In this document: positions 34,508-42,856 of the stretch, in pieces
How positions within the stretch are numbered: position 1 is the first letter of the stretch
Layout: each line of letters opens with the position of its first letter
Source: Roseofilum acuticapitatum BLCC-M154
GTDB taxonomy: Bacteria > Cyanobacteriota > Cyanobacteriia > Cyanobacteriales > Desertifilaceae
Direction of reading: 5' to 3'
NCBI RefSeq assembly: GCF_030068475.1
Contig: NZ_JAQOSP010000091.1
Location: 1 to 64,000 of the forward strand
Length of the DNA: 64,000 nucleotides
Notes under the pieces: model-generated
Told to the model about the DNA's origin: nothing
What the model saw: only the letters and a program-made list of their open reading frames with translations
The model's database searches: none
Made by a program: the position numbers and the translations under genes

Positions 34508-36217
34508 ATGTTTTTAAATCCCTTTCCCATGAGCAATCTGATTAAATTTTTCATCGCTTTAACATTAGGGCTTCTCCTCTGCTTCTTCCCCGCAGTGCAA
34601 GGGATAATCTCTAGTCCAGACACCCATAATGATGCCCTTAAAACCCTAGCTGTACAACTTGATGGACGCAAAAAGCCCCTAGATACAGTTGCCAGAGAAA
34701 CAGTAACTCAAATCCACGGCAGTTTAGATTATCAACCCTTAACCGGAGAAAAGCTTGATTATCTCGATACCTATCTTTCCCTATTGTTCAATAACCGAGA
34801 CTGGAATGAAGAACCATTTATTCTGTTCAATTATCGTCCCTTAAAAACTGAACTAGGACTCAATCCAGAACAGAACTATTTTTCCTTTGTTGAATTGGTC
34901 TCTTCTCCGTTGGGTTCGTTTGTTTTACAAGCCCATGAAGCTCAAGCCGAAGATATGGATTTAACGCGAGATCAACGGGAAGCGCTAACCCTAGAAGACC
35001 GTTTAGCCTTAATGTTAGAGACCGTGAGTAGTACGCAGTTACCGCTTGTTCCCCATCCGAGCGATCCAAAAGGGAAATGGGTGGGAATAGTTCAGGCTTC
35101 TGAATATTATGCACCGGAACAAGTGGAGACCCTACAAGTAATCTATGGCGAAGTTAAACAAGGGGTGCAAATTGGGCTAACTTCTGATTTAAATTCTCAA
35201 GTTTTAGAACTGAAAAAACAACTGGTAGCCTTAAGTCCTGAAGTCTATCCTTCTGGAGAAAAATTAACGCGAGAAGTCCGTTTTTATGCGCTGCATTGGT
35301 TTACCCAAGCCTGGGTTTTGTATGGTTTAGGATTTCTGGTGATGTGGGTTACCCTTAGATGGGAAAAGTTACAAGCCTATTGGGTAGCATTAGGGTTATT
35401 TTGTAGTGGGTTAGCGGTGCATGGATATGGGTTTTGGGAGCGGATGCAAATTGCAGAACGCCCCCCAGTAACGAATATGTATGAGTCGGTGATTTGGGTG
35501 AGTTTGGGTATAGCGGCGATCGCCGTTACCTTTGAGTTTATGCATCGTGCGAAATATTACCTGTTAGCGGCCGCTCCCTTGTCTGTCTTGTGTTTGGTAT
35601 TAGGCGATCGCCTCCCAGCCGTCCTCGATCCCAGCATTAAACCCCTCGTCCCTGTATTGCGCGATAACTTTTGGCTCAGTGTCCATGTGCCCACCATCAC
35701 CCTCGGTTACGCCAGCTTTGCCCTCGCCTTTGGTTTCGGTCATCTGTTGTTGGGGGCTTATCTATTCAAGCCCACCAACAAAGACTTTATCAACAAACTC
35801 TCGCGCTGGAACTATTCTATCCTCCAAGTCGGCGTACTATTTTTAACAACTGGTATCATCCTCGGTGGCATTTGGGCCCACTTCTCCTGGGGACGATTTT
35901 GGGGATGGGACCCCAAAGAAACCTGGGCATTAATCGCCCTCATGTGCTACATTGTGCCCCTACATGGTCGATTAGCCGGTTGGCTCGGCAACTTTGGCAT
36001 GGCGATCGCCAGTGTCATCAGCTTTAATGCTATTCTCATGGCCTGGTATGGCGTAAACTTTGTCCTCGGAACCGGATTACACAGCTACGGCTTCAGTACC
36101 GGAGGCTCAGAGCTAATCATCGGTAGCTTAATCAGCCTAGATATGCTGTTTGTATTAGTCGTATTCCTGCGTCAACAAACCCTCAAAAACCAATCCCAAT
36201 CTCCAGCCCTATCCTAA
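34508..36217 (+). CDS. CcsA/ResC-type cytochrome c biogenesis protein with N-terminal extension
   Basis: A 569-residue protein. The C-terminal about 310 residues have eight or more membrane helices and the haem-handling WWD motif (WGRFWGWDPKETW at about 461-473), with conserved His in the flanking loops (SVHVPTI and LHSYGF). The N-terminal about 230 residues, with one anchor and then a periplasmic region, begin LAVQLDGRKKPLDTVARE; a GRxKPLDTxARE element at this point is found in fused CcsBA proteins. Typical cyanobacterial CcsA is about 340 residues without this region. With the gene at 33070 it forms a split CcsBA pair. An ATG at 34529 is an alternative start. Confidence 0.85.
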   Translation: MFLNPFPMSNLIKFFIALTLGLLLCFFPAVQGIISSPDTHNDALKTLAVQLDGRKKPLDTVARETVTQIHGSLDYQPLTGEKLDYLDTYLSLLFNNRDWNEEPFILFNYRPLKTELGLNPEQNYFSFVELVSSPLGSFVLQAHEAQAEDMDLTRDQREALTLEDRLALMLETVSSTQLPLVPHPSDPKGKWVGIVQASEYYAPEQVETLQVIYGEVKQGVQIGLTSDLNSQVLELKKQLVALSPEVYPSGEKLTREVRFYALHWFTQAWVLYGLGFLVMWVTLRWEKLQAYWVALGLFCSGLAVHGYGFWERMQIAERPPVTNMYESVIWVSLGIAAIAVTFEFMHRAKYYLLAAAPLSVLCLVLGDRLPAVLDPSIKPLVPVLRDNFWLSVHVPTITLGYASFALAFGFGHLLLGAYLFKPTNKDFINKLSRWNYSILQVGVLFLTTGIILGGIWAHFSWGRFWGWDPKETWALIALMCYIVPLHGRLAGWLGNFGMAIASVISFNAILMAWYGVNFVLGTGLHSYGFSTGGSELIIGSLISLDMLFVLVVFLRQQTLKNQSQSPALS

Positions 36218-36231
36218 AACCCCCACCTACT

Positions 36232-36690
36232 ATGGAACGTCGTTACTTTATCAGTTGGATGACCCTTGGCGCACTCGTGAGCGTCCTTCCTCCCACCCTC
36301 TCCGGTTGTGAGTCTGGGGACACCCCCCCAACTCCCCCTAGCGACGAGACCCCCCAAATAGATACCTCCATGCGCGAAGACGGGTTTCAAGCCCTCGGTA
36401 CAATTCCTCAACTCCAAGCCGAAGGAACCATTGTAGACCGACGCAATGCCCCCAAACCCGTCCTCATCTTCCGTCATCCCGAAACCCAAGCCATAGTCGC
36501 CCTCAATCCCATGTGTACCCATCAAGGTTGCACCGTCGAACTGTCTGCCGATGAAAATTTATTTGACTGTCCTTGTCACGGTTCCCAATTTGGTTTAGAT
36601 GGTGCAGTTTTATCCCCTCCTGCGGAAAAACCCTTACCCCTCTTTGAAGTCAAAGAGGAAGGAGACCTCATTTTAGTCAAAACTCAGTAG
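36232..36690 (+). CDS. Rieske [2Fe-2S] lipoprotein
   Basis: A 152-residue Rieske protein with MERRYFISWM at its N-terminus, a twin-arginine-like start, and a lipobox with C26 (LSGC). Cluster ligands are C95-H97 in CTHQGC and C113-H116 in CPCHGS, with C100 and C115 as the expected disulfide. A Pro-rich linker (about 27-45) separates the anchor from the domain. It is not the cytochrome b6f PetC, which is longer, has an N-terminal helix and is normally next to petA. It starts 15 nt after the CcsA gene, so it is likely part of the same transcript and may be a redox partner of the multihaem module. Confidence 0.88.
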   Translation: MERRYFISWMTLGALVSVLPPTLSGCESGDTPPTPPSDETPQIDTSMREDGFQALGTIPQLQAEGTIVDRRNAPKPVLIFRHPETQAIVALNPMCTHQGCTVELSADENLFDCPCHGSQFGLDGAVLSPPAEKPLPLFEVKEEGDLILVKTQ

Positions 36691-36728
36691 ATACAGCCTC
36701 TATACTTTAGCTGTAGACGACCCTTGCC

Positions 36729-37089
36729 AGGGTCAGGACTCGACTCGGATGAAATCTGCGAATTCGTTACCGAAGTATTTGTTAATCGATCAATATCAAA
36801 TTAAGGTTGAGCATTATTACAAAACACAAGTCATATCAAGTCCGGTGAATTTGTTAAGAAGCGGGCAAGATGCCCGCACTCCTCGAATTCTTTGATATGA
36901 CTGGAGTGGGAGCATCTTGCTCCCTGGCTTTTTAATTAGGGTATTTCCGCTTCGCGGACATGAATAAGCGAACTTGATATCAATCAATGGGTATTTTCTG
37001 ACTACAAAACTAGAGAAGATTCAGTCAACTTAACTTATCTACCTTGTGAGATTTCTTTGGCTGATTTATATGACGATCTGCAATGGTAA
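36729..37089 (+). pseudogene. Uma2-family gene split by a MITE
   Basis: Two collinear pieces of a Uma2-type (PD-(D/E)XK-like) protein flank a mobile element. The first (36729-36832) reads QDSTRMKSANSLPKYLLIDQ and on to HYYKTQ; the second (36981-37089) reads INQWVFSDYKTREDSV, then LPCEISLADLYDDLQW and a TAA stop. The 148-bp MITE-like copy lies between. The N-terminal half, with the nuclease motif, is missing, so the gene was also truncated at its 5' end. An intact Uma2 gene follows at 37140. Confidence 0.75.
36833..36980. mobile_element. 148-bp MITE-like element, copy 2
   Basis: Same length and design as the copy at 2065-2212: the start is ATATCAAGTCCG and the end is CGAACTTGATAT, with one mismatch between the arms. 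Internal hairpins include GCGGGCA-AGA-TGCCCGC, GGGAGC/GCTCCC and CCGC/GCGG. This copy keeps a better first hairpin than copy 1. It interrupts the Uma2 remnant. Confidence 0.8.
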
Positions 37090-37139
37090 ATGAGAGAGCA
37101 TTGTTACAATACAAGTACCCAACCTAATACTCCATTGCC

Positions 37140-38006
37140 ATGTCTCCCACCGAAACAGTTTTCAAACGGGTTTCTCCTCCCTTCCCCGAAAAAGAAACCC
37201 TGCCCACCATGTACGATTTACCCAGTGAAGAAATAGGAGATTCTGGATTGCCTGACCTGTATCATCTGTGGCAAGCCGAACTCTGTAGCGCCACATTTCA
37301 TCCCCCAACCTATCCCCCCGAACAAATCCTCGTTGCTGGTGACTTAAACCTCTACTATGACCCCGAACATACCCTATGGTACAAGCGACCGGATTGGTAT
37401 GCTGTCGTGGGAGTGCCTCACCTGTACAACGAAACCGAACCTCGGTTAAGTTATGTATTCTGGCAAGAAGAAGTGCCACCGATCGTTATGATGGAGCTAC
37501 TCTCCCCAGGAACCCGCAATGAAGACTTAGGAAAAACTGAGCGACGGGGCAAACAGCCAACCAAATGGGAAGTTTACGAGCAAATTCTCGGTATTCCTTA
37601 CTATATTGTTTTTGACCGTTATCGAGACCAGTTGCAAGTATTTCAACTGCAAGGAAATCGCTATCAAGAGCAAGAATTGACTGAATCGAGATTCTGGTTT
37701 CCAGAATTAGAATTAGGACTGGGATTATGGTTGGGAAAATACCATGGATTAGAGCGACAATGGTTACGCTGGTATGATGCCCAGGGAAATTGGATACCCA
37801 CACCAGAGGAAGAGGCTGAGAGGGCTAACCAACGAGCCAACCTTGCCCAGCAAGAAGCTGACAGAGCTAATCAACGAGCAAATGCTGCCGAACAAGCCCA
37901 GAAAGCAGCCATTCCTCGGCTTTTGAGTATGGGGATGAGTAGCGAACAAGTGGCTGAAATCTTGGGACTCTCTGTTGAGGAAGTTCGTCAGTGGGGACAA
38001 GGCTAA
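37140..38006 (+). CDS. Uma2-family endonuclease-like protein
   Basis: A 288-residue protein of the Uma2 (DUF820) family, a PD-(D/E)XK-type fold greatly expanded in cyanobacteria. Family blocks are ILVAGDLNLYYD, RPDWYAVVGVP, IVMMELLSPGTRNEDLG and YYIVFDRYRDQLQVFQL. The C-terminus (about 220-275) is a coiled region with repeats of RANQRANxAxQ, then a DUF-type helical tail (LLSMGMSSEQVAEILGLS) that resembles a helix-turn-helix. Activity is presumed to be DNA cleavage but is unproven for the family. It sits 50 bp after the decayed Uma2 copy. Confidence 0.85.
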   Translation: MSPTETVFKRVSPPFPEKETLPTMYDLPSEEIGDSGLPDLYHLWQAELCSATFHPPTYPPEQILVAGDLNLYYDPEHTLWYKRPDWYAVVGVPHLYNETEPRLSYVFWQEEVPPIVMMELLSPGTRNEDLGKTERRGKQPTKWEVYEQILGIPYYIVFDRYRDQLQVFQLQGNRYQEQELTESRFWFPELELGLGLWLGKYHGLERQWLRWYDAQGNWIPTPEEEAERANQRANLAQQEADRANQRANAAEQAQKAAIPRLLSMGMSSEQVAEILGLSVEEVRQWGQG

Positions 38007-38081
38007 ACCCATCTTTGTGTCTGTTTTTGAGCGATCGCCAACAGGCAATAGTTTGTAACAAATAGTCAATGAGAGGGCATT

Positions 38082-38537
38082 ATGGCTGCGAACATCCTGG
38101 ACACAATCGATCGCCAACAATTAGGGACATCTCTCAAACAAGCACGAGAACAGCGAGGCATGACTCAAGCAGATGCGGCTCAGGTGCTTGAGGTTTCGCG
38201 CACTACCCTAGTGGCGATCGAAAATGGTACTCGGCGCTTGAAAGCGGCTGAATTGATTAAACTCGCTCGTGCCTATGGGCGTTCTGTCAGTAATTTGGTA
38301 TCTCCACACTCTGTTGTCGAAGCCTTAGAAGGAACATTTGGGGCACTCTATCACCGTAGCCAGGAAGAACAAGCTGTCTTGGCTTTGAGAGCGCTAGATC
38401 GGGGTTTAATCACTGAAGGAAAATTTGCTCAGTTTTTAGGTGTGAACCGTCTAGAAGCACGTCACATTGCGGAACAATTACGAGACTCTTCAAGTAGAAT
38501 CCTGGGGGATGATCGGGTTGATCTGCGGGAAATGTGA
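38082..38537 (+). CDS. XRE-family HTH regulator
   Basis: A 151-residue protein with an N-terminal Cro/C1-type helix-turn-helix (about 14-70; MTQADAAQVLEVSRTTLVAIENG). The C-terminal part (about 100-151; LALRALDRGLITEGKFAQFL) is of the type that, in other genomes, precedes an ImmA/IrrE metalloprotease or a toxin partner. Here the next gene, 71 bp on, encodes the large nuclease-helicase, so the regulator may control that. It is probably a dimeric repressor acting near the promoter. No membrane segment. Confidence 0.85.
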   Translation: MAANILDTIDRQQLGTSLKQAREQRGMTQADAAQVLEVSRTTLVAIENGTRRLKAAELIKLARAYGRSVSNLVSPHSVVEALEGTFGALYHRSQEEQAVLALRALDRGLITEGKFAQFLGVNRLEARHIAEQLRDSSSRILGDDRVDLREM

Positions 38538-38608
38538 AATTTAGTGTATAGTCAGTAACTACAGCTATAGCTTTGAAGTAAAGTCATGTAGAGCTAGAGG
38601 TTAAGATT

Positions 38609-41600
38609 ATGTCAAATTACTCAATCAATGCTACTGACATAAGTGAATATGTTCGATATCAATCCTGCGATCGCCGGTTTAAGTTAAAGTTTGATAACTA
38701 TAAACTTGCAAAAGAGATTCCTTTTAACCAATTGATTTTTGCGACTTCTTTAGATCCTGTGCTAGAAGCAGAAGGTAAAAACAGAGAGAATGACTGGGAA
38801 TCTTCACTTAAGCAACAAGGATTGGTAAATTTAATTGACACCACTCATCAATCAGAGTTAGATCAATCAAGAACATGGAGTGATTTTGTTGAATCTTTAA
38901 ATACTTTGTCAGTCAATCAAAATGCTTACGGACGAGAAATTTCTATCAAGGGAACACTAGGAGATTTTTATATTAGTTGTAAAATTGATTTTGTCCTTGT
39001 TTTATGGGAAAACAATTGCCCTAAAATTAGGTTAGTTGAATGTAAAGCATCTCGAAAAGATAGAACTTATCATCACATACAAGTGGCTTTGTATCGAATG
39101 ATGATCTGTAAATCAATCAAAAATTACCCCATTGTTATTAATGGCATAGAGCTTAAAGATGAAAATATTGAATGTGTGGTTGTTCGCATCGATGAAAATA
39201 CCAACAAAAATCAAGATATTATTCAAGCCAATTGTATAAATTTAGATACGATTGAAGCTGACATTAATCGTCTGGTTTCCTCAGATGGTATACTCAAATA
39301 CATTATTGAAACTAATTTAAGTAATTTAGACTATCAATTAGATGAAAAGTGTAGTGATTGTACATTGAGTGTCCATTGTTTATCGGAGAGTGCAAGGCAA
39401 CGACGTTTAGAATTACTGGGGATAGATGCATCAACAGTAAAGTCATTAAATCAAGTAGGGATTAACAATATTGATGATTTAGCTGAAATGGATTTACAAG
39501 GAAATCAAGCTAGACAACTCCAGCAAGATATCAGCTTTACAGAAAGTTTAGATCTGCTTCAAGTAAAAGCGAGAACTCGTAGACGGACTCTTCCTGATGG
39601 AGATTTAGATCCGGATGATTATCAAGTAGAGCAACTCAATTATTCAGGTAAAAGTCAACTTCCAGAATATATAATTGATGGAGAACGTTTAATTCGTGTC
39701 TATCTTTCTGTTGAATATGATTACGTTGAAAATAGAATAGGTGCATTAGCTGCTCATGTCACTAAAAGTGAAGGTAAGTTAGATCCCAAGTTTAAGCAAG
39801 ATGAATTTGGTAAATGGAAGCCCGATCCTAACATTAAAGAATATATTGACTCAGGACAGGATCAAAAGAATAAGCCTCTTTACCAAGAAAAAGAACTTGA
39901 AGGAGAGGATTTAATTAAATTTAAGACATCCCCATGGTCGGGAGATTACAAAGAAGATAATGGTTCTGAAAAAGAACTGATTCAAGGATTTTTATTAGAA
40001 TTAGTAGATGCGATTTCCTCTGTTGCTGAAACAGAACAAGCTCCCATTCATTTTTATGTTTGGTCACGTCAAGAAATGACCCAATTAGTTGAAGGTTGTT
40101 CTCGCGTTAGTTCGCAACTCCTCAGTCATTTACGAGAGTTATTGGGATGTCGAGAAAGTTTAGATCAACTGATTTACTCGTGTCTATCTGATGAAGTTGA
40201 TCGACGTTATGCTCTTGGATGGACAGGGCGAGATTTAGCTGTTGTTAGTTCTCTTAAGTGGTTTGGAAGACGTTATCATTGGCACCGGAAGATAGCAGGA
40301 AAAATTGTAATTTTAGATCGGGTCTTTTCTCAAGATGTATTTGACTTTAAAACGAATTTAAAAATAGATGGTAATCATCAATGGGCCACATCACAAACTT
40401 CCAATCCTCGTAAGCATCAGTTTGAAGTTAGACTCAGATACTTTAATTCTCTGAGTGCAGCGTATTGGCGAGCGTATTGGCGACAACTTCCCGATCCCAA
40501 TGAACTCAAACATAAAGCAAAATTAAAAAAATCTATTGAGCGTTATAATCAAGCACAACTGCCTAATTATTTAAGAGAGTATTTTCGCGCTCGTACTCAT
40601 GCTATTAGATGGGTTGAAGAGGGGATTCGCTTTAAGAATCGAGAAATCACCAAAGAACCTTTAATTATTGCAAACTTACCAGATTTTAATTTAGGTGTAG
40701 ACAATGCAGCCCAAGCAGGAATTGATTTTTTACGTTTAGATCAGCATGTTAAAGTGACAGATTGGATTGCCAAACATTTGATCCCACCCATCTATCGTAT
40801 TTCTTCGGGCCGAACAATACCTATTGCAAATGTTAGATCAACTCAAAGTAATCAGCTAACAGCAGAAATTAATCTTGATAGATACAATATCACCCCTGAA
40901 GTGTTACAAGCTAACTGTACCATTGATGTAGGTTCTTTTATTAGAGTTACTCCTGCTTCTGATAATCCACATCAAGGTCAAACCCTCAATCAGCTTTTTG
41001 CGGGTGGAAGTACATGCGTTGTAGAAGATATAAATTGGAATAATGGACGTATTGTATTGGCTATTAGACAAAAAAGAGGTGGAGATCGCTACCAAATTCG
41101 TGGTCGTTTTTATGACCGAGAAGAAGATGTGTATACTTTTGCCACTATTGATGAAAGTCCCTCAGATTTTGTTGCTGGAAAAGTCGATCAAAAATTACAA
41201 AACAGCCGAGGAAATCATGTTTGTCAATGGTTAGCCCCGCAAAAACCTCAAATTCCTGCACAAACTCCTGTTTCAGAGAGTAATTTAAAACTATATCGAA
41301 ATCTACTTGAGACGTTACCCTTAGCCAATAGCAAAAAACTAGACCAGAAACAAATTGAAGCAGCTCTTAACGGACTCAATAGTAGAATTCAACTTTTGCA
41401 AGGGCCACCAGGAACTGGGAAAACAGAAACTACTGCGATTGCCACTTTTCTAAGAATCTTAGCACGTTGTCATCCGGGCGATATTGTTCTTATTGCCGGT
41501 CATACGCATACATCTGTAGATAATTTACTCTTACGCTTAGAGAACCTTTTACCAATTTTGCAAAAACATGCTACTGATTTGAGCTTAAATGTGCCATCAA

Positions 41601-42739
41601 TTGAACTAAGTCGAGTAGATCAGAAAAATGCTGAAGCTTTTGAAAATAAAAATATTGAATTATTTGCGTCTAAATCTTGCGTCAGAAAAGTCAATAAGAT
41701 GCGTAAAACTGGAACGTTAGTTATCGGAGGAACAACGAATGCAATTTTGAAGATGAGTCATGAGTTAAATACGAAAAAGCCTTTTAAGGATAACCCTCAA
41801 GGTTTTCAAACAACTATTCTAATCGTTGATGAAGCAAGTATGATGGTGTTTCCTCACTTTCTAGCGTTAGCTACGTTAGTTAAAGAAGATGGTGAAATTA
41901 TGTTAGCAGGAGATCATAGACAACTAGCTCCAATTATTACCCATGACTGGGAAAATGAAGATCGTCCTCCTGTTTTACTCTATCAACCTTATGTTAGTGC
42001 TTATCAAGCTATTCAAAACTTAAAAGAAAACTCGGATTTTCCAGTATCAGATCAATCAATATTACGTTCTGCTTTAAGTTTTAGCTTCCGTTTACCACCG
42101 GTTATTCGTGAACTTATTGCACGTCTTTATCGAAAAGACAATATTGAATTAGAAGGAGGTAAAACAAATGAAAATATACAAGGAGATCAAACTGCAAGAA
42201 CTTGGGAAAATCTTTTAGAGGCAAATGGAGGACTTTATCTTGTTCTGCATGATGAACGTGAATCCAAACTTAGCAATCCACTGGAAGTAGAAATCATCGA
42301 AACAATTCTTGGTGCAGCAGGAGAACTTCCTAATAGATCTACTGCAATTCTTACGCCCCATCGCGCTCAAAGATCGCTACTGAAAACAGAACTAGCAGAT
42401 GATTATAGAAATGCTGTAGATATCATTGACACAGTAGAGAAGGTACAAGGTGGTGAACGTGATAATGTTATTGTTTCTGCCACAGCCAGTAATTCATCAG
42501 CTATCGGCAAAAATGTGGAGTTTATTCTGGGTCTAAATCGATCTAATGTTGCTTTTTCAAGAGTGAAAAAGTGTTTGATCGTTGTAGTTTCTAAAACTCT
42601 TCTAGATTATATTCCTAGGGAGCTTGAAAACTACGAAGAAGCAATTCTTTGGAAAGCATTACGTGATGTTTGTTCGCATCTTCTTTTTAAAGACACAATT
42701 AATGGGCATAAGATACAAGTCTTTACCCATAACAAATAG
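38609..42739 (+). CDS. Fe-S PD-(D/E)XK nuclease fused to SF1 helicase (Dna2-like)
   Basis: A 1376-residue protein. The N-terminal nuclease (about 1-270) has a Cas4/AddB-type cluster: C20 in YQSCDRRF and C248, C251 and C257 in CSDCTLSVHC, with nuclease residues D127, E144 and K146 (VECKAS). The middle (about 270-900) has helical and beta-rich regions I do not recognise. The C-terminal SF1B (UPF1/Dna2-like) helicase has Walker A GPPGTGKT at 932-939, the Walker B DEAS box from D1074, AGDHRQLAP, ILTPHRAQ and VEKVQGGERD. The layout matches Dna2 and the TM0106-like RecB-nuclease/helicase families. A/T-rich composition and few HIP1 sites contrast with neighbours, suggesting transfer. Defence or DNA repair is the likely role. 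Confidence 0.85.
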   Translation: MSNYSINATDISEYVRYQSCDRRFKLKFDNYKLAKEIPFNQLIFATSLDPVLEAEGKNRENDWESSLKQQGLVNLIDTTHQSELDQSRTWSDFVESLNTLSVNQNAYGREISIKGTLGDFYISCKIDFVLVLWENNCPKIRLVECKASRKDRTYHHIQVALYRMMICKSIKNYPIVINGIELKDENIECVVVRIDENTNKNQDIIQANCINLDTIEADINRLVSSDGILKYIIETNLSNLDYQLDEKCSDCTLSVHCLSESARQRRLELLGIDASTVKSLNQVGINNIDDLAEMDLQGNQARQLQQDISFTESLDLLQVKARTRRRTLPDGDLDPDDYQVEQLNYSGKSQLPEYIIDGERLIRVYLSVEYDYVENRIGALAAHVTKSEGKLDPKFKQDEFGKWKPDPNIKEYIDSGQDQKNKPLYQEKELEGEDLIKFKTSPWSGDYKEDNGSEKELIQGFLLELVDAISSVAETEQAPIHFYVWSRQEMTQLVEGCSRVSSQLLSHLRELLGCRESLDQLIYSCLSDEVDRRYALGWTGRDLAVVSSLKWFGRRYHWHRKIAGKIVILDRVFSQDVFDFKTNLKIDGNHQWATSQTSNPRKHQFEVRLRYFNSLSAAYWRAYWRQLPDPNELKHKAKLKKSIERYNQAQLPNYLREYFRARTHAIRWVEEGIRFKNREITKEPLIIANLPDFNLGVDNAAQAGIDFLRLDQHVKVTDWIAKHLIPPIYRISSGRTIPIANVRSTQSNQLTAEINLDRYNITPEVLQANCTIDVGSFIRVTPASDNPHQGQTLNQLFAGGSTCVVEDINWNNGRIVLAIRQKRGGDRYQIRGRFYDREEDVYTFATIDESPSDFVAGKVDQKLQNSRGNHVCQWLAPQKPQIPAQTPVSESNLKLYRNLLETLPLANSKKLDQKQIEAALNGLNSRIQLLQGPPGTGKTETTAIATFLRILARCHPGDIVLIAGHTHTSVDNLLLRLENLLPILQKHATDLSLNVPSIELSRVDQKNAEAFENKNIELFASKSCVRKVNKMRKTGTLVIGGTTNAILKMSHELNTKKPFKDNPQGFQTTILIVDEASMMVFPHFLALATLVKEDGEIMLAGDHRQLAPIITHDWENEDRPPVLLYQPYVSAYQAIQNLKENSDFPVSDQSILRSALSFSFRLPPVIRELIARLYRKDNIELEGGKTNENIQGDQTARTWENLLEANGGLYLVLHDERESKLSNPLEVEIIETILGAAGELPNRSTAILTPHRAQRSLLKTELADDYRNAVDIIDTVEKVQGGERDNVIVSATASNSSAIGKNVEFILGLNRSNVAFSRVKKCLIVVVSKTLLDYIPRELENYEEAILWKALRDVCSHLLFKDTINGHKIQVFTHNK

Positions 42740-42793
42740 TATACCAAAATCTTTCTAGAGAATATGCATAATAATTCTAAATCTATCGATTTC

Positions 42794-42836
42794 GCGAACA
42801 GTATTCTGACCGATCTTGGGTCTCTATCCTGTTCGC
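42794..42836. terminator. Hairpin between convergent genes
   Basis: GCGAACAG (42794-42801) and CTGTTCGC (42829-42836) form perfect 8-bp arms with a 27-nt loop, in the 117-bp gap between two convergent genes. There is only a short A or T run outside, so termination is plausible but not clear. Confidence 0.4.
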
Positions 42837-42856
42837 AAAACCCGATAAGATGAGAA

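Noticed and set aside
36232-36690. PetC (cytochrome b6f Rieske protein)
   Set aside because: The protein is a lipoprotein of 152 residues without the PetC membrane helix and is not next to petA.
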